Shown: in pieces, positions 49,396-55,717 of the stretch | Numbering within the stretch: the first letter of the stretch is position 1 | Layout: each line of letters starts with the position of its first letter | DNA from: Mytilus galloprovincialis | Lineage: Eukaryota; Mollusca; Bivalvia; Mytilida; Mytilidae | Length of the DNA stretch: 64,000 bases | Direction of reading: 5' to 3' | NCBI RefSeq assembly: GCF_965363235.1 | Contig: NC_134847.1 | Span: 47,743,305 to 47,807,304, forward strand | Notes under the pieces: generated by a model | What the model was told of the DNA's origin: nothing | The model's input: the letters and a program-made list of their open reading frames with translations, nothing else | The model's database searches: none | Translations under genes and position numbers: made by a program

Positions 49396-49590
49396 GGGGG
49401 GGGGGGGGGGGGGGGGCTAGGATGAAAAATGTTGTCCTGCATTTTTTTTTTAGTTGCAATCTCTGTCCTGCCTTTTTATTTTTCACTCTATTCGGTCCTG
49501 CCTTTTTTTTATTAGTTTATCCTGACTTTTTTTACCTAAACTGTCATCCTGCCTTTTTTTTTTGAAAAGTGTCTCATCCTGAGTAGTAGG
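49396..49590. repeat. Poly-G run and cctgccttttttt low-complexity repeats
   Basis: A run of more than 20 G at about 49397 is followed by four to five diverged units of 'tcctgccttttttt'. The array breaks off at catcctgagtagtaggg (about 49580), where the sequence turns GC-rich. This may mark the host/Polinton junction. Confidence 0.5.
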
Positions 49591-49600
49591 GACGGATCAG

Positions 49601-49617
49601 TTTGAGGCACCCTCAAA
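49601..49617. repeat. Short hairpin at the left edge of the Polinton
   Basis: tttgagg-cac-cctcaaa is a perfect 7-bp stem with a 3-nt loop, just inside the presumed left boundary. Its role is unknown. Confidence 0.35.
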
Positions 49618-49629
49618 ACACAGGGCGCT

Positions 49630-49940
49630 AGGGCGCTGACGTCATATGCGCATGCCCCGCCCCCAATATGATATATGGGCATATACTAGCCCTAATGACG
49701 TCAGCGGAAGTAAGGAAGATGAGTCACGACGGATGGACGCCGGTCATATTTGGTCATGACGCAACCATGAATCATCAGGACGCAAGATCAGGGCATGACT
49801 CACTACATGATAATACCATGAGTCATACCGAATACACGCCGCCCATATTTGGTCTTGTTGTATAGCTCTGACGAGTCAGACTTCAATACATGGCCACGTG
49901 CTGAACCAACCAATGAGGACGAAGCATAGGTATATAAAAC
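49630..49940 (+). promoter_or_regulatory. Early promoter/enhancer with clustered CRE, AP-1, GC, E-box, CCAAT and TATA sites
   Basis: Visible sites: TGACGTCA (CRE) at 49637-49644 and 49696-49703; CCCCGCCCCC GC box at about 49655; TGAGTCA/TGACTCA (AP-1) at 49720-49726, 49796-49802 and 49819-49825, and a variant CGAGTCA at 49872; TGACGCAA at 49757; CACGTG at 49895-49900; CCAAT at 49910-49914; TATATAAA at 49931-49938, 52 bp before the PC4-gene ATG. The density of bZIP sites in about 200 bp looks like a viral immediate-early enhancer that responds to host stress or immune kinases. Factor identity and function are inferred from motif matches. Confidence 0.7.
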
Positions 49941-49982
49941 GATCTGTTCACTTATTCTAGTTTCATTCACAAGTAGATCGAG

Positions 49983-50492
49983 ATGGACAAAACACGTTGC
50001 AAAATTGAACTGGGGAACAATAGATTTGTACAAGCCACTGAATGGAATGACGAAATTCGTATAGACGTTAGAGAGTGGGAGCTCAAAGACGAAAAGTTAA
50101 TCCCAACGAAAAAGGGGATCAGCCTTCCACTGCACAGATGGAAGCTACTGGTGGACAATTTCGAGTTTTTGGACCAGGCCCTAACGGAGAAGAGGGTGTA
50201 CCAATCTCATCTTGGGGGAAATGTCTACGCATCCGTGCAGATCAAAAGCGTTTGCTTGGACCTTCGTCAACATTGGCTACCCCCCAACAACACGGAAATC
50301 GTCCCCACCAAGAAGGGAATTTGTCTACGGCCCGCAGAATACGTAAAGCTAAAAGACGTGGCGAGCGTGATTGGTGACTTCGTCCCGGAATTATGTTCCA
50401 TCGTCCCTTGTCCATACAGTTCGGATCATCAAAACCAGCTGGGATTCTTGAGATGTTCTGAGTGTAATCCAGACCACTTTACGGAATGGTGA
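49983..50492 (+). CDS. Tandem PC4 (p15)-domain ssDNA-binding / transcription coactivator-like protein
   Basis: 169 residues with two copies of the PC4 fold. Repeat 1 (about 12-66) has EIRIDVREWE, then IPTKKGISLPLHRW and a helix ending LDQAL. Repeat 2 (about 79-137) has CLDLRQHW and VPTKKGICLRPAEY with a similar helix. The strand-strand-[PxKKGI.L]-helix pattern is the hallmark of the eukaryotic coactivator p15/PC4, which binds melted promoter or single-stranded DNA as a dimer. Two domains in one chain could form an intramolecular pair. The C-terminus adds a Cys cluster (C143, C158, C161). It is the first gene of the element, behind the AP-1/CRE-rich promoter and a TATATAAA box, so probably early. 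Roles could be ssDNA binding in replication, or working with the element's TBP in transcription; the latter is my inference. Confidence 0.82.
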   Translation: MDKTRCKIELGNNRFVQATEWNDEIRIDVREWELKDEKLIPTKKGISLPLHRWKLLVDNFEFLDQALTEKRVYQSHLGGNVYASVQIKSVCLDLRQHWLPPNNTEIVPTKKGICLRPAEYVKLKDVASVIGDFVPELCSIVPCPYSSDHQNQLGFLRCSECNPDHFTEW

Positions 50493-50660
50493 AATATAGA
50501 CAATGGATATGAACTTTTCGTGAAAGTTTGAAAGACTTGAAAATATTCATGTTTGCTGGGATTCTTGAGATGTCCAGACCACTTTACGAAAGGGTGAAAT
50601 ATAGACAATGCATACGAACTTTACGTGAAATTTCGAAGGACTGGCTGATATTCATTCACA
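50438..50660 (+). repeat. 117-bp tandem duplication of the PC4-gene 3' end
   Basis: The segment from gctgggattcttgagatgt at 50438 is repeated from 50555. Both copies continue with ccagaccactttacg.a..ggtgaaatatagacaatg.ata.gaactttRcgtgaaa. The first copy contains the stop codon; the second is non-coding 3' UTR. There are internal small deletions in copy 2. Confidence 0.75.
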
Positions 50661-50692
50661 TTTGTTGTAATTATTCCAATGTATAGTGATTT

Positions 50693-50698
50693 AATAAA
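50693..50698 (+). terminator. AATAAA polyadenylation signal of the PC4-like gene
   Basis: AATAAA in tgatttaataaaatgtag, 200 bp after the stop codon. It suggests that the PC4-like gene is a separate transcription unit from the CARD/TBP genes. Confidence 0.55.
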
Positions 50699-51206
50699 AT
50701 GTAGAACCTTTAATTCGATCTCGGCTTTTCTATTCACGATTCTTCAAGGAGTATTTTTCTGTGTTTTGAAAGGAGGGAAGAAAACAAATACATGGAAAAG
50801 TATTTTTCGAGGTTTCGGGAGATTAATATAATGAAAATTCAAGAAGTATTTTTCCGATCGCTATGTTTATCATTATTGTTTTTAATGAATAGATGTTTTA
50901 AAATTCTAAATAGCGACGAAAAGTTCTTTTCGAAATTTCATGAATAAATTGAAAGTCCCCTCCCTTACAGGTAAACAACGAATCGGTTCATGAAATATCA
51001 CTTCAACCCGAGATAGCCTTTATCAAATTCTGTCTGGTCGTTGTATTATGACTACCAGCGGAGGAATGTAACATTATAGCAATACACTTGAGATAGCGCT
51101 AATTGCATGTACATCTCCATTAACAATACAATCATACACCATGCAAATTTCCGATATCACGTGATCCCGTCTAATCTAATTCCCCAATCAAAAAACTATG
51201 AATCGT
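50699..51206. other. Intergenic spacer with three AGTATTTTTC motifs
   Basis: No gene. The motif AGTATTTTTC occurs at 50750, 50799 and 50845, always in a setting such as caagRAGTATTTTTC. A fourth form (AGGTATTTTTC) lies at 57687 after the last plus-strand gene. The small ORF 51107-51298 overlaps the CARD gene in another frame and is not supported. Confidence 0.5.
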
Positions 51207-51214
51207 ATATAGAA
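51207..51214 (+). promoter_or_regulatory. TATATAGA box of the CARD/TBP unit
   Basis: TATATAGA in gaatcgtatatagaagcttg, 52 bp before the ATG at 51259. This is exactly the spacing of TATATAAA to the ATG of the PC4-like gene, suggesting that both belong to the same (early, host-TBP driven) class. Confidence 0.5.
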
Positions 51215-51258
51215 GCTTGTAGAAACAAACCAACCTCATTTCATTGCGATCCGTTCAC

Positions 51259-51531
51259 ATGGACAGACGTGATCAAAAGAATCTCATCAGAAATTTAGGC
51301 CGACTGGTTGCGGAAACACCCACGGATCCCGTAGTGCAATATTTGGTCGATAAAAACATTTTGACTTCCGAGCTGGCCGAAGATATCCTCTATCAAAACA
51401 CGAGTAGAAATAAAATTGGACAACTGGTCTTCACTCTCGCGAGAAGAGGACCCAAAGCCTTTGGAGGATTCGTCGAAGCTCTCCGATTCAACGACTGTGA
51501 GGAATTAGCAGAGGCACTGAAATGCAACTGA
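51259..51531 (+). CDS. CARD (caspase recruitment domain) protein
   Basis: 90 residues that are essentially one death-fold domain. Helical segments match a CARD: an N-terminal NLIRNLGRLV helix, 'VVQYLVDKNILTSELAEDIL', then 'NKIGQLVFTLARRGPKAFGG' and 'FVEALR'. The RRGPKAF.xF.EAL signature is that of caspase-2/9-type and related CARDs. I chose the ATG at 51259 (cacATGg, good context); an upstream in-frame TTG is not credible. The last 10 nt overlap the TBP-gene start. A stand-alone CARD usually works by binding CARDs of caspases or adaptors, so the product probably interferes with (or triggers) host apoptotic or inflammatory signalling; that is inference. Adintoviruses are known to carry Bcl2-like apoptosis regulators, which makes such cargo plausible. 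Confidence 0.82.
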   Translation: MDRRDQKNLIRNLGRLVAETPTDPVVQYLVDKNILTSELAEDILYQNTSRNKIGQLVFTLARRGPKAFGGFVEALRFNDCEELAEALKCN

Positions 51532-52028
51532 CCAACGTTGTCGTACAAGCGAATTTGGGATGCTCGTTCGATCTACGAGAGCTGGCCTACAGATTACCCA
51601 ACGTTCGTTACGACCCCCGTACATTTTCGGACCTCATTTGGCAACACCGAAAGATTGGAGGAAACTGTTTGCTATTTTCTAATGGAATCATCAACTGTAA
51701 CGGGAAATGTCTGTCCATACAAGACGGTCGACGTCGTCTCCGACGTTACGCCAGACTACTACAACAGATGGGTAACGACGTACGACTCACACAGGTTCAA
51801 ATACTAACGGCTTCAGCCTCTCATCAATTAAGCGGACGTGTCGATCCCTATCGACTACCGAGCGAATTCAGTTTCGAACCGGAAATTTTTCCCGCTGTCA
51901 TGTTTCGTCGTCACGGCATGCATTTCACCTGCCATCTCTCCGGTAAGATAATGATCACGGGTCTGAAATCTCAGCGCGATGTTCAGGAGGTATATCCCGT
52001 CCTCTTGGAGATGGAACTATACCTATAA
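51522..52028 (+). CDS. TATA-box-binding protein (TBP) homologue
   Basis: 168 residues spanning the whole bipartite TBP core. Repeat 1: NVVVQANLGCSFDLRELAYR, then 'YDPRTFSDLIW', 'CLLFSNGIINCNGK' and the helix 'RRLRRYARLLQQMG'. Repeat 2: 'VQILTASASHQLSGRVD', 'FEPEIFPAVMFR', 'SGKIMITGLKS', then a helix ending 'VYPVLLEME'. Of the four Phe that kink TATA DNA in cellular TBP, three are present (F35, F52, F123); the fourth position appears to be His (H138). The first conserved DNA-contacting Asn is kept (N5), while its partner in repeat 2 is not (Ile). These changes fit altered box preference. It starts inside the CARD gene (10-nt overlap), and its stop codon TAA is part of a TATAAGAG box at 52024. 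A transcription role for the element's own genes is inferred. Confidence 0.85.
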   Translation: MQLTNVVVQANLGCSFDLRELAYRLPNVRYDPRTFSDLIWQHRKIGGNCLLFSNGIINCNGKCLSIQDGRRRLRRYARLLQQMGNDVRLTQVQILTASASHQLSGRVDPYRLPSEFSFEPEIFPAVMFRRHGMHFTCHLSGKIMITGLKSQRDVQEVYPVLLEMELYL

Positions 52029-52031
52029 GAG
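52024..52031 (+). promoter_or_regulatory. TATAAGAG late-type box (68-aa gene)
   Basis: TATAAGAG begins 32 bp before the ATG at 52056 and contains the TBP stop codon. First of the series described in the findings. Confidence 0.7.
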
Positions 52032-52055
52032 TCCTCGACGATCGCCAAAAGAAAG

Positions 52056-52262
52056 ATGGACAAGACGTACATATTCGTACTCTTTGCAGAGAAACCCAGC
52101 GACATTTACGTGGCATTGGCCAAGACATGTCAGACACCGGAACACATCGAGTCTTACCTCTCCGATCCTTACCTGACACACCAACCGTGGAAGTACGAGA
52201 TGATTCGGGCTTATTTGGATTGTTATAAGAACAAAACCGACACCAATATGATGCGATCATGA
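52056..52262 (+). CDS. Small conserved-type Polinton protein, function unknown
   Basis: 68 residues, starting MDKTYIFVLFAEKPSDIYVA with a helical, acidic and aromatic C-terminal half (YEMIRAYLDCYKNK). I do not recognise a domain. Its stop codon overlaps the integrase start in an ATGA arrangement (52259-52262), and a TATAAGAG box lies 32 bp upstream of its start. Tight packing and the box support a real gene. Small proteins of similar size often precede or follow the integrase in Polintons, but no role can be given. Confidence 0.65.
   Translation: MDKTYIFVLFAEKPSDIYVALAKTCQTPEHIESYLSDPYLTHQPWKYEMIRAYLDCYKNKTDTNMMRS
52224..52231 (+). promoter_or_regulatory. TATAAGAA box (integrase gene)
   Basis: One-base variant (TATAAGAA) of the series, 35 bp before the integrase ATG at 52259, inside the 68-aa gene. 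Confidence 0.5.
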
Positions 52263-53356
52263 CGTATGAAGACTACTTGAAAAAAGCCTATTACGACCCT
52301 AGTCATCCGGGATCGTATGGTGGAGTGGAGAAACTATACAAAGCGGTACGCAAGGAAGGAAAATACGTATTGGGAAGAGCAAAAATCAAGAAATGGTTAG
52401 AGGGACAAGAGACCTTCGGTTTGCATCGTCAAATCAATCGTTCCTTTCGTCGACGCAAAGTGATCGCTCCTTTTATCGACTACCAATGGGACGCCGATAC
52501 TGCCGTAATGAAATCGTTCAGCAAAGAAAACGACGGATACGCTTATTTTGTCGTGACCATCGACGTCTTTTCTCGCTTTGCCAACACGCATCCCTTACGC
52601 TCGACACAAGGCAAGGAAATGGTGACCGCCCTACAGACCATATTTCGTCGTGGAAGGAAACCTACCAAGCTAAGAACCGATAAAGGTGTCGAGTTCCGAA
52701 ACAGAGACGTTCAACGATTGTTAACAGCCGAGAAGGTTGACTTTTTTTACACCCAGAACGAACAGAAAAGTTCTTACGCCGAAAGATGCATCAAGACGCT
52801 AAAGTCCAGACTCTACCGGTACCTATCCCGTCATCAAACGCATCGCTGGATCGACGTTCTCGACAAGATCACCCAGAGCTATAATGCCGCCTACCACCGT
52901 TCCATCAAAATGGCTCCCCGTGCGGTGACTAAAAAGGACGAAACCCGACTGTGGAAACTCCAGTACTCGACGCAACACTACGTGAAACCAACGACACGAG
53001 GTTACAAGTTCCGAAAAGGAGACACCGTCCGCATCTCGCACGTTAGGCAGCCGTTCGATCGAGAGTACGACGAACGTTGGACGATGGAGTATTTCGTGGT
53101 GGACGACCGAGGCACGAAAGATGGCATATCGTATTTCACGTTGAAGGACACGCTCGGTGACGGCGTGCAGGGCACGTTTTACCAATCGGAACTGAACAGA
53201 GTGAGAGTCACCGAGCAAACAATGTACCGAATCGAAAAAGTCATTCGCCGAAGACGCCACGACGCGCTCATCAAATGGATGGGATGGCCAGTGAAATTCA
53301 ACAGTTGGATCCCCTTGTCGTCCTTGAAAGACTATAAGAGTGGTGAACACGAATAG
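52259..53356 (+). CDS. Polinton integrase (RVE, DDE family) with C-terminal chromodomain
   Basis: 365 residues. The catalytic triad is visible as D80 (in YQWDADTAVM), D141 (in KLRTDKGVEF) and E175 (in SSYAERCIKTLK), with 33 residues between the last two, as in retroviral-type integrases. Residues about 1-60 form the helical N-terminal part. About 245-315 is the SH3-like DNA-binding region (FRKGDTVRIS, then FYQSELNRV). 322-356 is a chromodomain (YRIEKVIRRRRHDALIKWMG, then NSWIPLSSL) that may direct insertion to modified histones. It inserts the element into host DNA with short target duplications in known Polintons. The ATG overlaps the stop of the preceding small gene. No lesion is seen. Confidence 0.95.
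   Translation: MTYEDYLKKAYYDPSHPGSYGGVEKLYKAVRKEGKYVLGRAKIKKWLEGQETFGLHRQINRSFRRRKVIAPFIDYQWDADTAVMKSFSKENDGYAYFVVTIDVFSRFANTHPLRSTQGKEMVTALQTIFRRGRKPTKLRTDKGVEFRNRDVQRLLTAEKVDFFYTQNEQKSSYAERCIKTLKSRLYRYLSRHQTHRWIDVLDKITQSYNAAYHRSIKMAPRAVTKKDETRLWKLQYSTQHYVKPTTRGYKFRKGDTVRISHVRQPFDREYDERWTMEYFVVDDRGTKDGISYFTLKDTLGDGVQGTFYQSELNRVRVTEQTMYRIEKVIRRRRHDALIKWMGWPVKFNSWIPLSSLKDYKSGEHE
53333..53340 (+). promoter_or_regulatory. TATAAGAG late-type box (114-aa gene)
   Basis: TATAAGAG at the 3' end of the integrase gene, 33 bp before the ATG at 53366. Confidence 0.7.
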
Positions 53357-53365
53357 TGTGCAACC

Positions 53366-53710
53366 ATGGACCAGTCCATCGTATACGGACGCATTCATTT
53401 TTTGAGGGAATTGGGAGAGGCCAATAAATCGACGAGAAAACTGTTGGTACGATACATGACGAGAGAACAGATGGAGGCCGTGTCCGAAGTCGTCCAATTC
53501 ATCGTCCTAGGATCCATCCGCATCCTCCCGCAAGACGTTCGTCGCTTGAGAGAGCGTTCGCTGATCATGCGTCAACTGGTCGATTCTAGAATGTCTTTAC
53601 AGAGGAAAAAGAACGCTCTGATGACCTATCACGAGATGATTCCTCGTCTGTTGCGACCCCAGTATCTCAATCGAGCCATCGTTCTGTCTATCCGATCGGG
53701 AGAACAATGA
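53366..53710 (+). CDS. Small basic helical protein, paralogue of the 57100 gene
   Basis: 114 residues, rich in Arg/Leu and helical. Pattern: FLRELGEANKSTRKLLVRYM, then 'QMEAVSEVVQFIVLGSIRI', then an RR-rich helix 'DVRRLRERSLIMRQLV', and a final 'SLQRKKNALM'. The same order of segments (leucine-rich helix, Q-ALxEIxxNI-GxI, a K/R-rich helix, then SxxKxxxL) is found in the protein at 57100-57411, so the two are diverged paralogues bracketing the morphogenesis genes. Similar short basic proteins are frequent in animal Polintons next to capsid genes and could be virion core or assembly factors; no direct evidence here. A TATAAGAG box precedes it. Confidence 0.7.
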   Translation: MDQSIVYGRIHFLRELGEANKSTRKLLVRYMTREQMEAVSEVVQFIVLGSIRILPQDVRRLRERSLIMRQLVDSRMSLQRKKNALMTYHEMIPRLLRPQYLNRAIVLSIRSGEQ

Positions 53711-53714
53711 TATT

Positions 53715-53722
53715 CATAAGAG
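53715..53722 (+). promoter_or_regulatory. CATAAGAG late-type box (penton gene)
   Basis: CATAAGAG, 34 bp before the ATG at 53749. It lies downstream of the first in-frame ATG (53707), which argues that 53749 (or 53752) is the true start. Confidence 0.65.
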
Positions 53723-53748
53723 TCAACTCACGGAGAGGTGGTGATGAC

Positions 53749-54174
53749 ATGATGGAAGATTTCTACTTGCACCTGTTCAGCGGCGATTCGCTCTCGACCC
53801 ACGCCGACAACCACGCGGGAAACTTCGTGGTAGATCTTCCCAAGAGATTCCTGCTGGAAGGTACGTGGGAATGCGCTCTGACGGAACTCGCCCTACCGTC
53901 TCAACCGGAACGCCAAACCCATCGACTCTACGTCTGTGCCGACGTGGTAGAGGAATCCTACGCACGGAACAGTTTCTTGCCGCTCTTGCGATCCACCGAA
54001 CCGCTCGAGGAAGGAACTTTGGAGTATACCAAACCTTATTACGTCAGATTACGTCAAACAGACTTGAATCGGGTGCGAATCTTTATAAGAGACGACCAGT
54101 TACGGGCATGTCGATTTAAAACCGACCTTTTGTACTGCACGCTTCACCTCCGCAGACGGAGATGGGATCGATAG
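53749..54174 (+). CDS. Putative penton / minor capsid protein (single jelly roll)
   Basis: 141 residues from the ATG at 53749 (155 from 53707). The N-terminus MMEDFYLHLFSGDSLSTHAD, followed by 'NFVVDLPKRFLLEGTWECAL' and 'TELALPS', fits the well-known start of Polinton minor capsid proteins. In these, an FYxxLxS motif is followed by DNxxxxFxxxLPxxxxLxGxWExxLxE. The rest is strand-rich (YYVRLRQTDLNRVRIFIRDD). The family is predicted to form a single jelly roll filling the penton vertices. Upstream lies the 114-aa gene and downstream (13-nt overlap) the 98-aa gene. The upstream start at 53707 would place the promoter box within the coding sequence. Confidence 0.75.
   Translation: MMEDFYLHLFSGDSLSTHADNHAGNFVVDLPKRFLLEGTWECALTELALPSQPERQTHRLYVCADVVEESYARNSFLPLLRSTEPLEEGTLEYTKPYYVRLRQTDLNRVRIFIRDDQLRACRFKTDLLYCTLHLRRRRWDR
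54084..54091 (+). promoter_or_regulatory. TATAAGAG box (98-aa gene, long spacing)
   Basis: TATAAGAG inside the penton gene, 78 bp before the ATG at 54162. An ATG at 54108 opens only a three-codon uORF. Spacing is unlike the others, so function is less sure. Confidence 0.45.
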
Positions 54175-54458
54175 AAGTGTACGACCACAAGTCACAACGC
54201 TGGATACCGTACGTTCCCGATCACAAAAAGTGGGAGCAGCATTTCTCAGACCTATCGGCAGGAAGGGTCCGACCCGACCACAAGGGACGATACCTCGTGG
54301 GCAGCGGCGCCCGTTGGCGCCCAGAGTCGACGCCCAAGGTACAACTGGTGACGCCGTTGGCGCAGACCCTCGAGATGGCCAAATCGGAACTGGCCCCTCC
54401 GAAAGTTATAAGAGGACGAAAGCGCAGGCGAACGTTCAATCAACTGGATGAATCATGA
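54162..54458 (+). CDS. Small Polinton-type protein between penton and capsid genes
   Basis: 98 residues. N-terminal half with aromatic/proline motif (WIPYVPDHKKWEQHF, then 'GRVRPDHKGRYLVGSG'), then 'VQLVTPLAQTLEMAKSEL' and a very basic stretch RGRKRRRTF. I associate this order, a W-PYVP segment, PDHxGRYxVG, and a VTPxAQxxEMAKSE helix, with short proteins encoded between the two capsid genes in invertebrate Polintons. The basic tail could bind DNA in the virion; function unproven. It overlaps the penton gene by 13 nt and the capsid gene by 4 nt (ATGA). Confidence 0.6.
   Translation: MGSIEVYDHKSQRWIPYVPDHKKWEQHFSDLSAGRVRPDHKGRYLVGSGARWRPESTPKVQLVTPLAQTLEMAKSELAPPKVIRGRKRRRTFNQLDES
54407..54414 (+). 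promoter_or_regulatory. TATAAGAG late-type box (major capsid gene)
   Basis: TATAAGAG, 48 bp before the capsid ATG at 54455. An out-of-frame ATG sits at 54448. Confidence 0.6.
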
Positions 54459-55717
54459 ACCACTTGGAAGAAAATCACGAAGACGAACTGTCCCTGTTTT
54501 CCCCTCCACCCGCCAACACGGGGATACAGAGAAGAGAATGGATAGAATTTAGACCGACGAATCAAATCAGTGCGGACGCTCCCTTGGACTTCTCGATTCC
54601 GTCGCAATCGGCCGCCTACATGGATCTGAAGCGAAGTTCACTGAAAGTCAAACTGCGTCTCCTGAAGGCCGACGGTACCTCGGTCGCCAAAGACACCAAC
54701 GTGGCATTAGTCAACCTGTCGCTTCAAGCCCTCTTTTCTGAGGTGGAATGCAGTCTTCAACAGACGCCCGTCGCGCAAATGGGATCCAATTATCCGTTCA
54801 AGGCCTACATCGACACCTTACTGGAGACCGGAGCCAGCGATAAAGTACTATTAGATTCGCAGCTCTTTAAGAGAGACACGGCCGGACATCTCGACGACGC
54901 CAACGCCCAAGGCGGAGAGAACCAGGGATTGTACCGTCGCTCTTTATACACCCGAGAAGGCAGGATCCTGGAGATGGAAGGACCTTTACATTTGGACGTG
55001 TTTCGTCAACATCGCCTGTTGTTGAACGGCATCCCGTTGACCCTGAAGTTGTGGCCCAGTAAGAACGCCTTTCGCCTGATGTCCAGCGACGACGACGCGG
55101 CTTACCGAGTGCAGATCCTGGATGCCGCCTTCAAAGTGTGTCTACAGACACCAAACGCCGGAGTGTTGATGGCCCACAGCAAATTGTTGGGAGACGACAC
55201 GGCCATGTATCCGTTCGTAACCAGTCACTTCAAGACGGCTTCCGTATCCAAGGGAGAGTACGGATTCATCGAGAACAATTTGTTCCAGGGAGACGTTCCC
55301 AGCCAATTGATCGTGGCCCTCGTCAGCAGCGAAGCCTTCAGCAGAAGTTATAAGAGATCGCCGTTTAATTTCCAGGGGTTCGACTGCAACTTTGTGGGAT
55401 TGTACGTCGACGGACAATCGTACCCCAGTCAACCGCTACAACCCAATTTCGCCGGTAGAAACTACGTGGACGCCTACAGGACACTCGCCACCTTCAGGGA
55501 CGACGTAGACGTCTCCCTCTTGGATTACGCCGGTGGGTTTGCCCTCTTCGTCCTCAACGTCGACGATCGAGTCGATTTCAACGCCAAGCGGAGAGGAGAC
55601 TGTCGACTGGTAATCAAATTCGGGACGCCCCTGCCGGAGAGCGTGACCGTCCTGATGTACGGCAAGTTTCCCAAAGTGATGCACGTGGATCAATCTCGAC
55701 GCGTCTTGCTACAATGA
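54455..55717 (+). CDS. Putative major capsid protein (double jelly roll, F54H12.2-like)
   Basis: 420 residues. Starts with an acidic segment and DELSLFSPPPANTGIQRREW, then 'DFSIPSQSAAYMDL' and strand-rich sequence 'LKVKLRLLKADG'. Further segments include 'MGSNYPFKAYIDTLLETG', 'LPHLDVFRQHRLL-like' (HLDVFRQHRLLLNGIPL) and, near the end, 'GDCRLVIKFGTPLPESVTVL'. The layout (SP.PPxxTxI start, dissection into repeated beta regions, NGxPLxLxL middle) is that of the uncharacterised F54H12.2-like proteins. I associate these with Polinton/adintovirus double-jelly-roll capsids. It sits between the penton-like and protease genes as in other Polintons. Fold assignment rests on family resemblance and position. 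Its stop overlaps the protease start (ATGA). Confidence 0.7.
   Translation: MNHLEENHEDELSLFSPPPANTGIQRREWIEFRPTNQISADAPLDFSIPSQSAAYMDLKRSSLKVKLRLLKADGTSVAKDTNVALVNLSLQALFSEVECSLQQTPVAQMGSNYPFKAYIDTLLETGASDKVLLDSQLFKRDTAGHLDDANAQGGENQGLYRRSLYTREGRILEMEGPLHLDVFRQHRLLLNGIPLTLKLWPSKNAFRLMSSDDDAAYRVQILDAAFKVCLQTPNAGVLMAHSKLLGDDTAMYPFVTSHFKTASVSKGEYGFIENNLFQGDVPSQLIVALVSSEAFSRSYKRSPFNFQGFDCNFVGLYVDGQSYPSQPLQPNFAGRNYVDAYRTLATFRDDVDVSLLDYAGGFALFVLNVDDRVDFNAKRRGDCRLVIKFGTPLPESVTVLMYGKFPKVMHVDQSRRVLLQ
55349..55356 (+). promoter_or_regulatory. TATAAGAG octamer inside the capsid gene
   Basis: TATAAGAG in agttataagagatcg, part of Ser-Tyr-Lys-Arg codons, 365 bp before the protease ATG. It may be coincidence or an internal promoter for the protease, which otherwise has no box of its own. 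Confidence 0.25.

Noticed and set aside
51107-51298. 63-codon ORF before the CARD gene
   Set aside because: Overlaps the CARD start in another frame, has no preceding box and no domain; probably leader sequence.
52823-53497. 224-codon minus-strand ORF opposite the integrase
   Set aside because: Shadow of the integrase gene; the plus frame carries the DDE triad and chromodomain.
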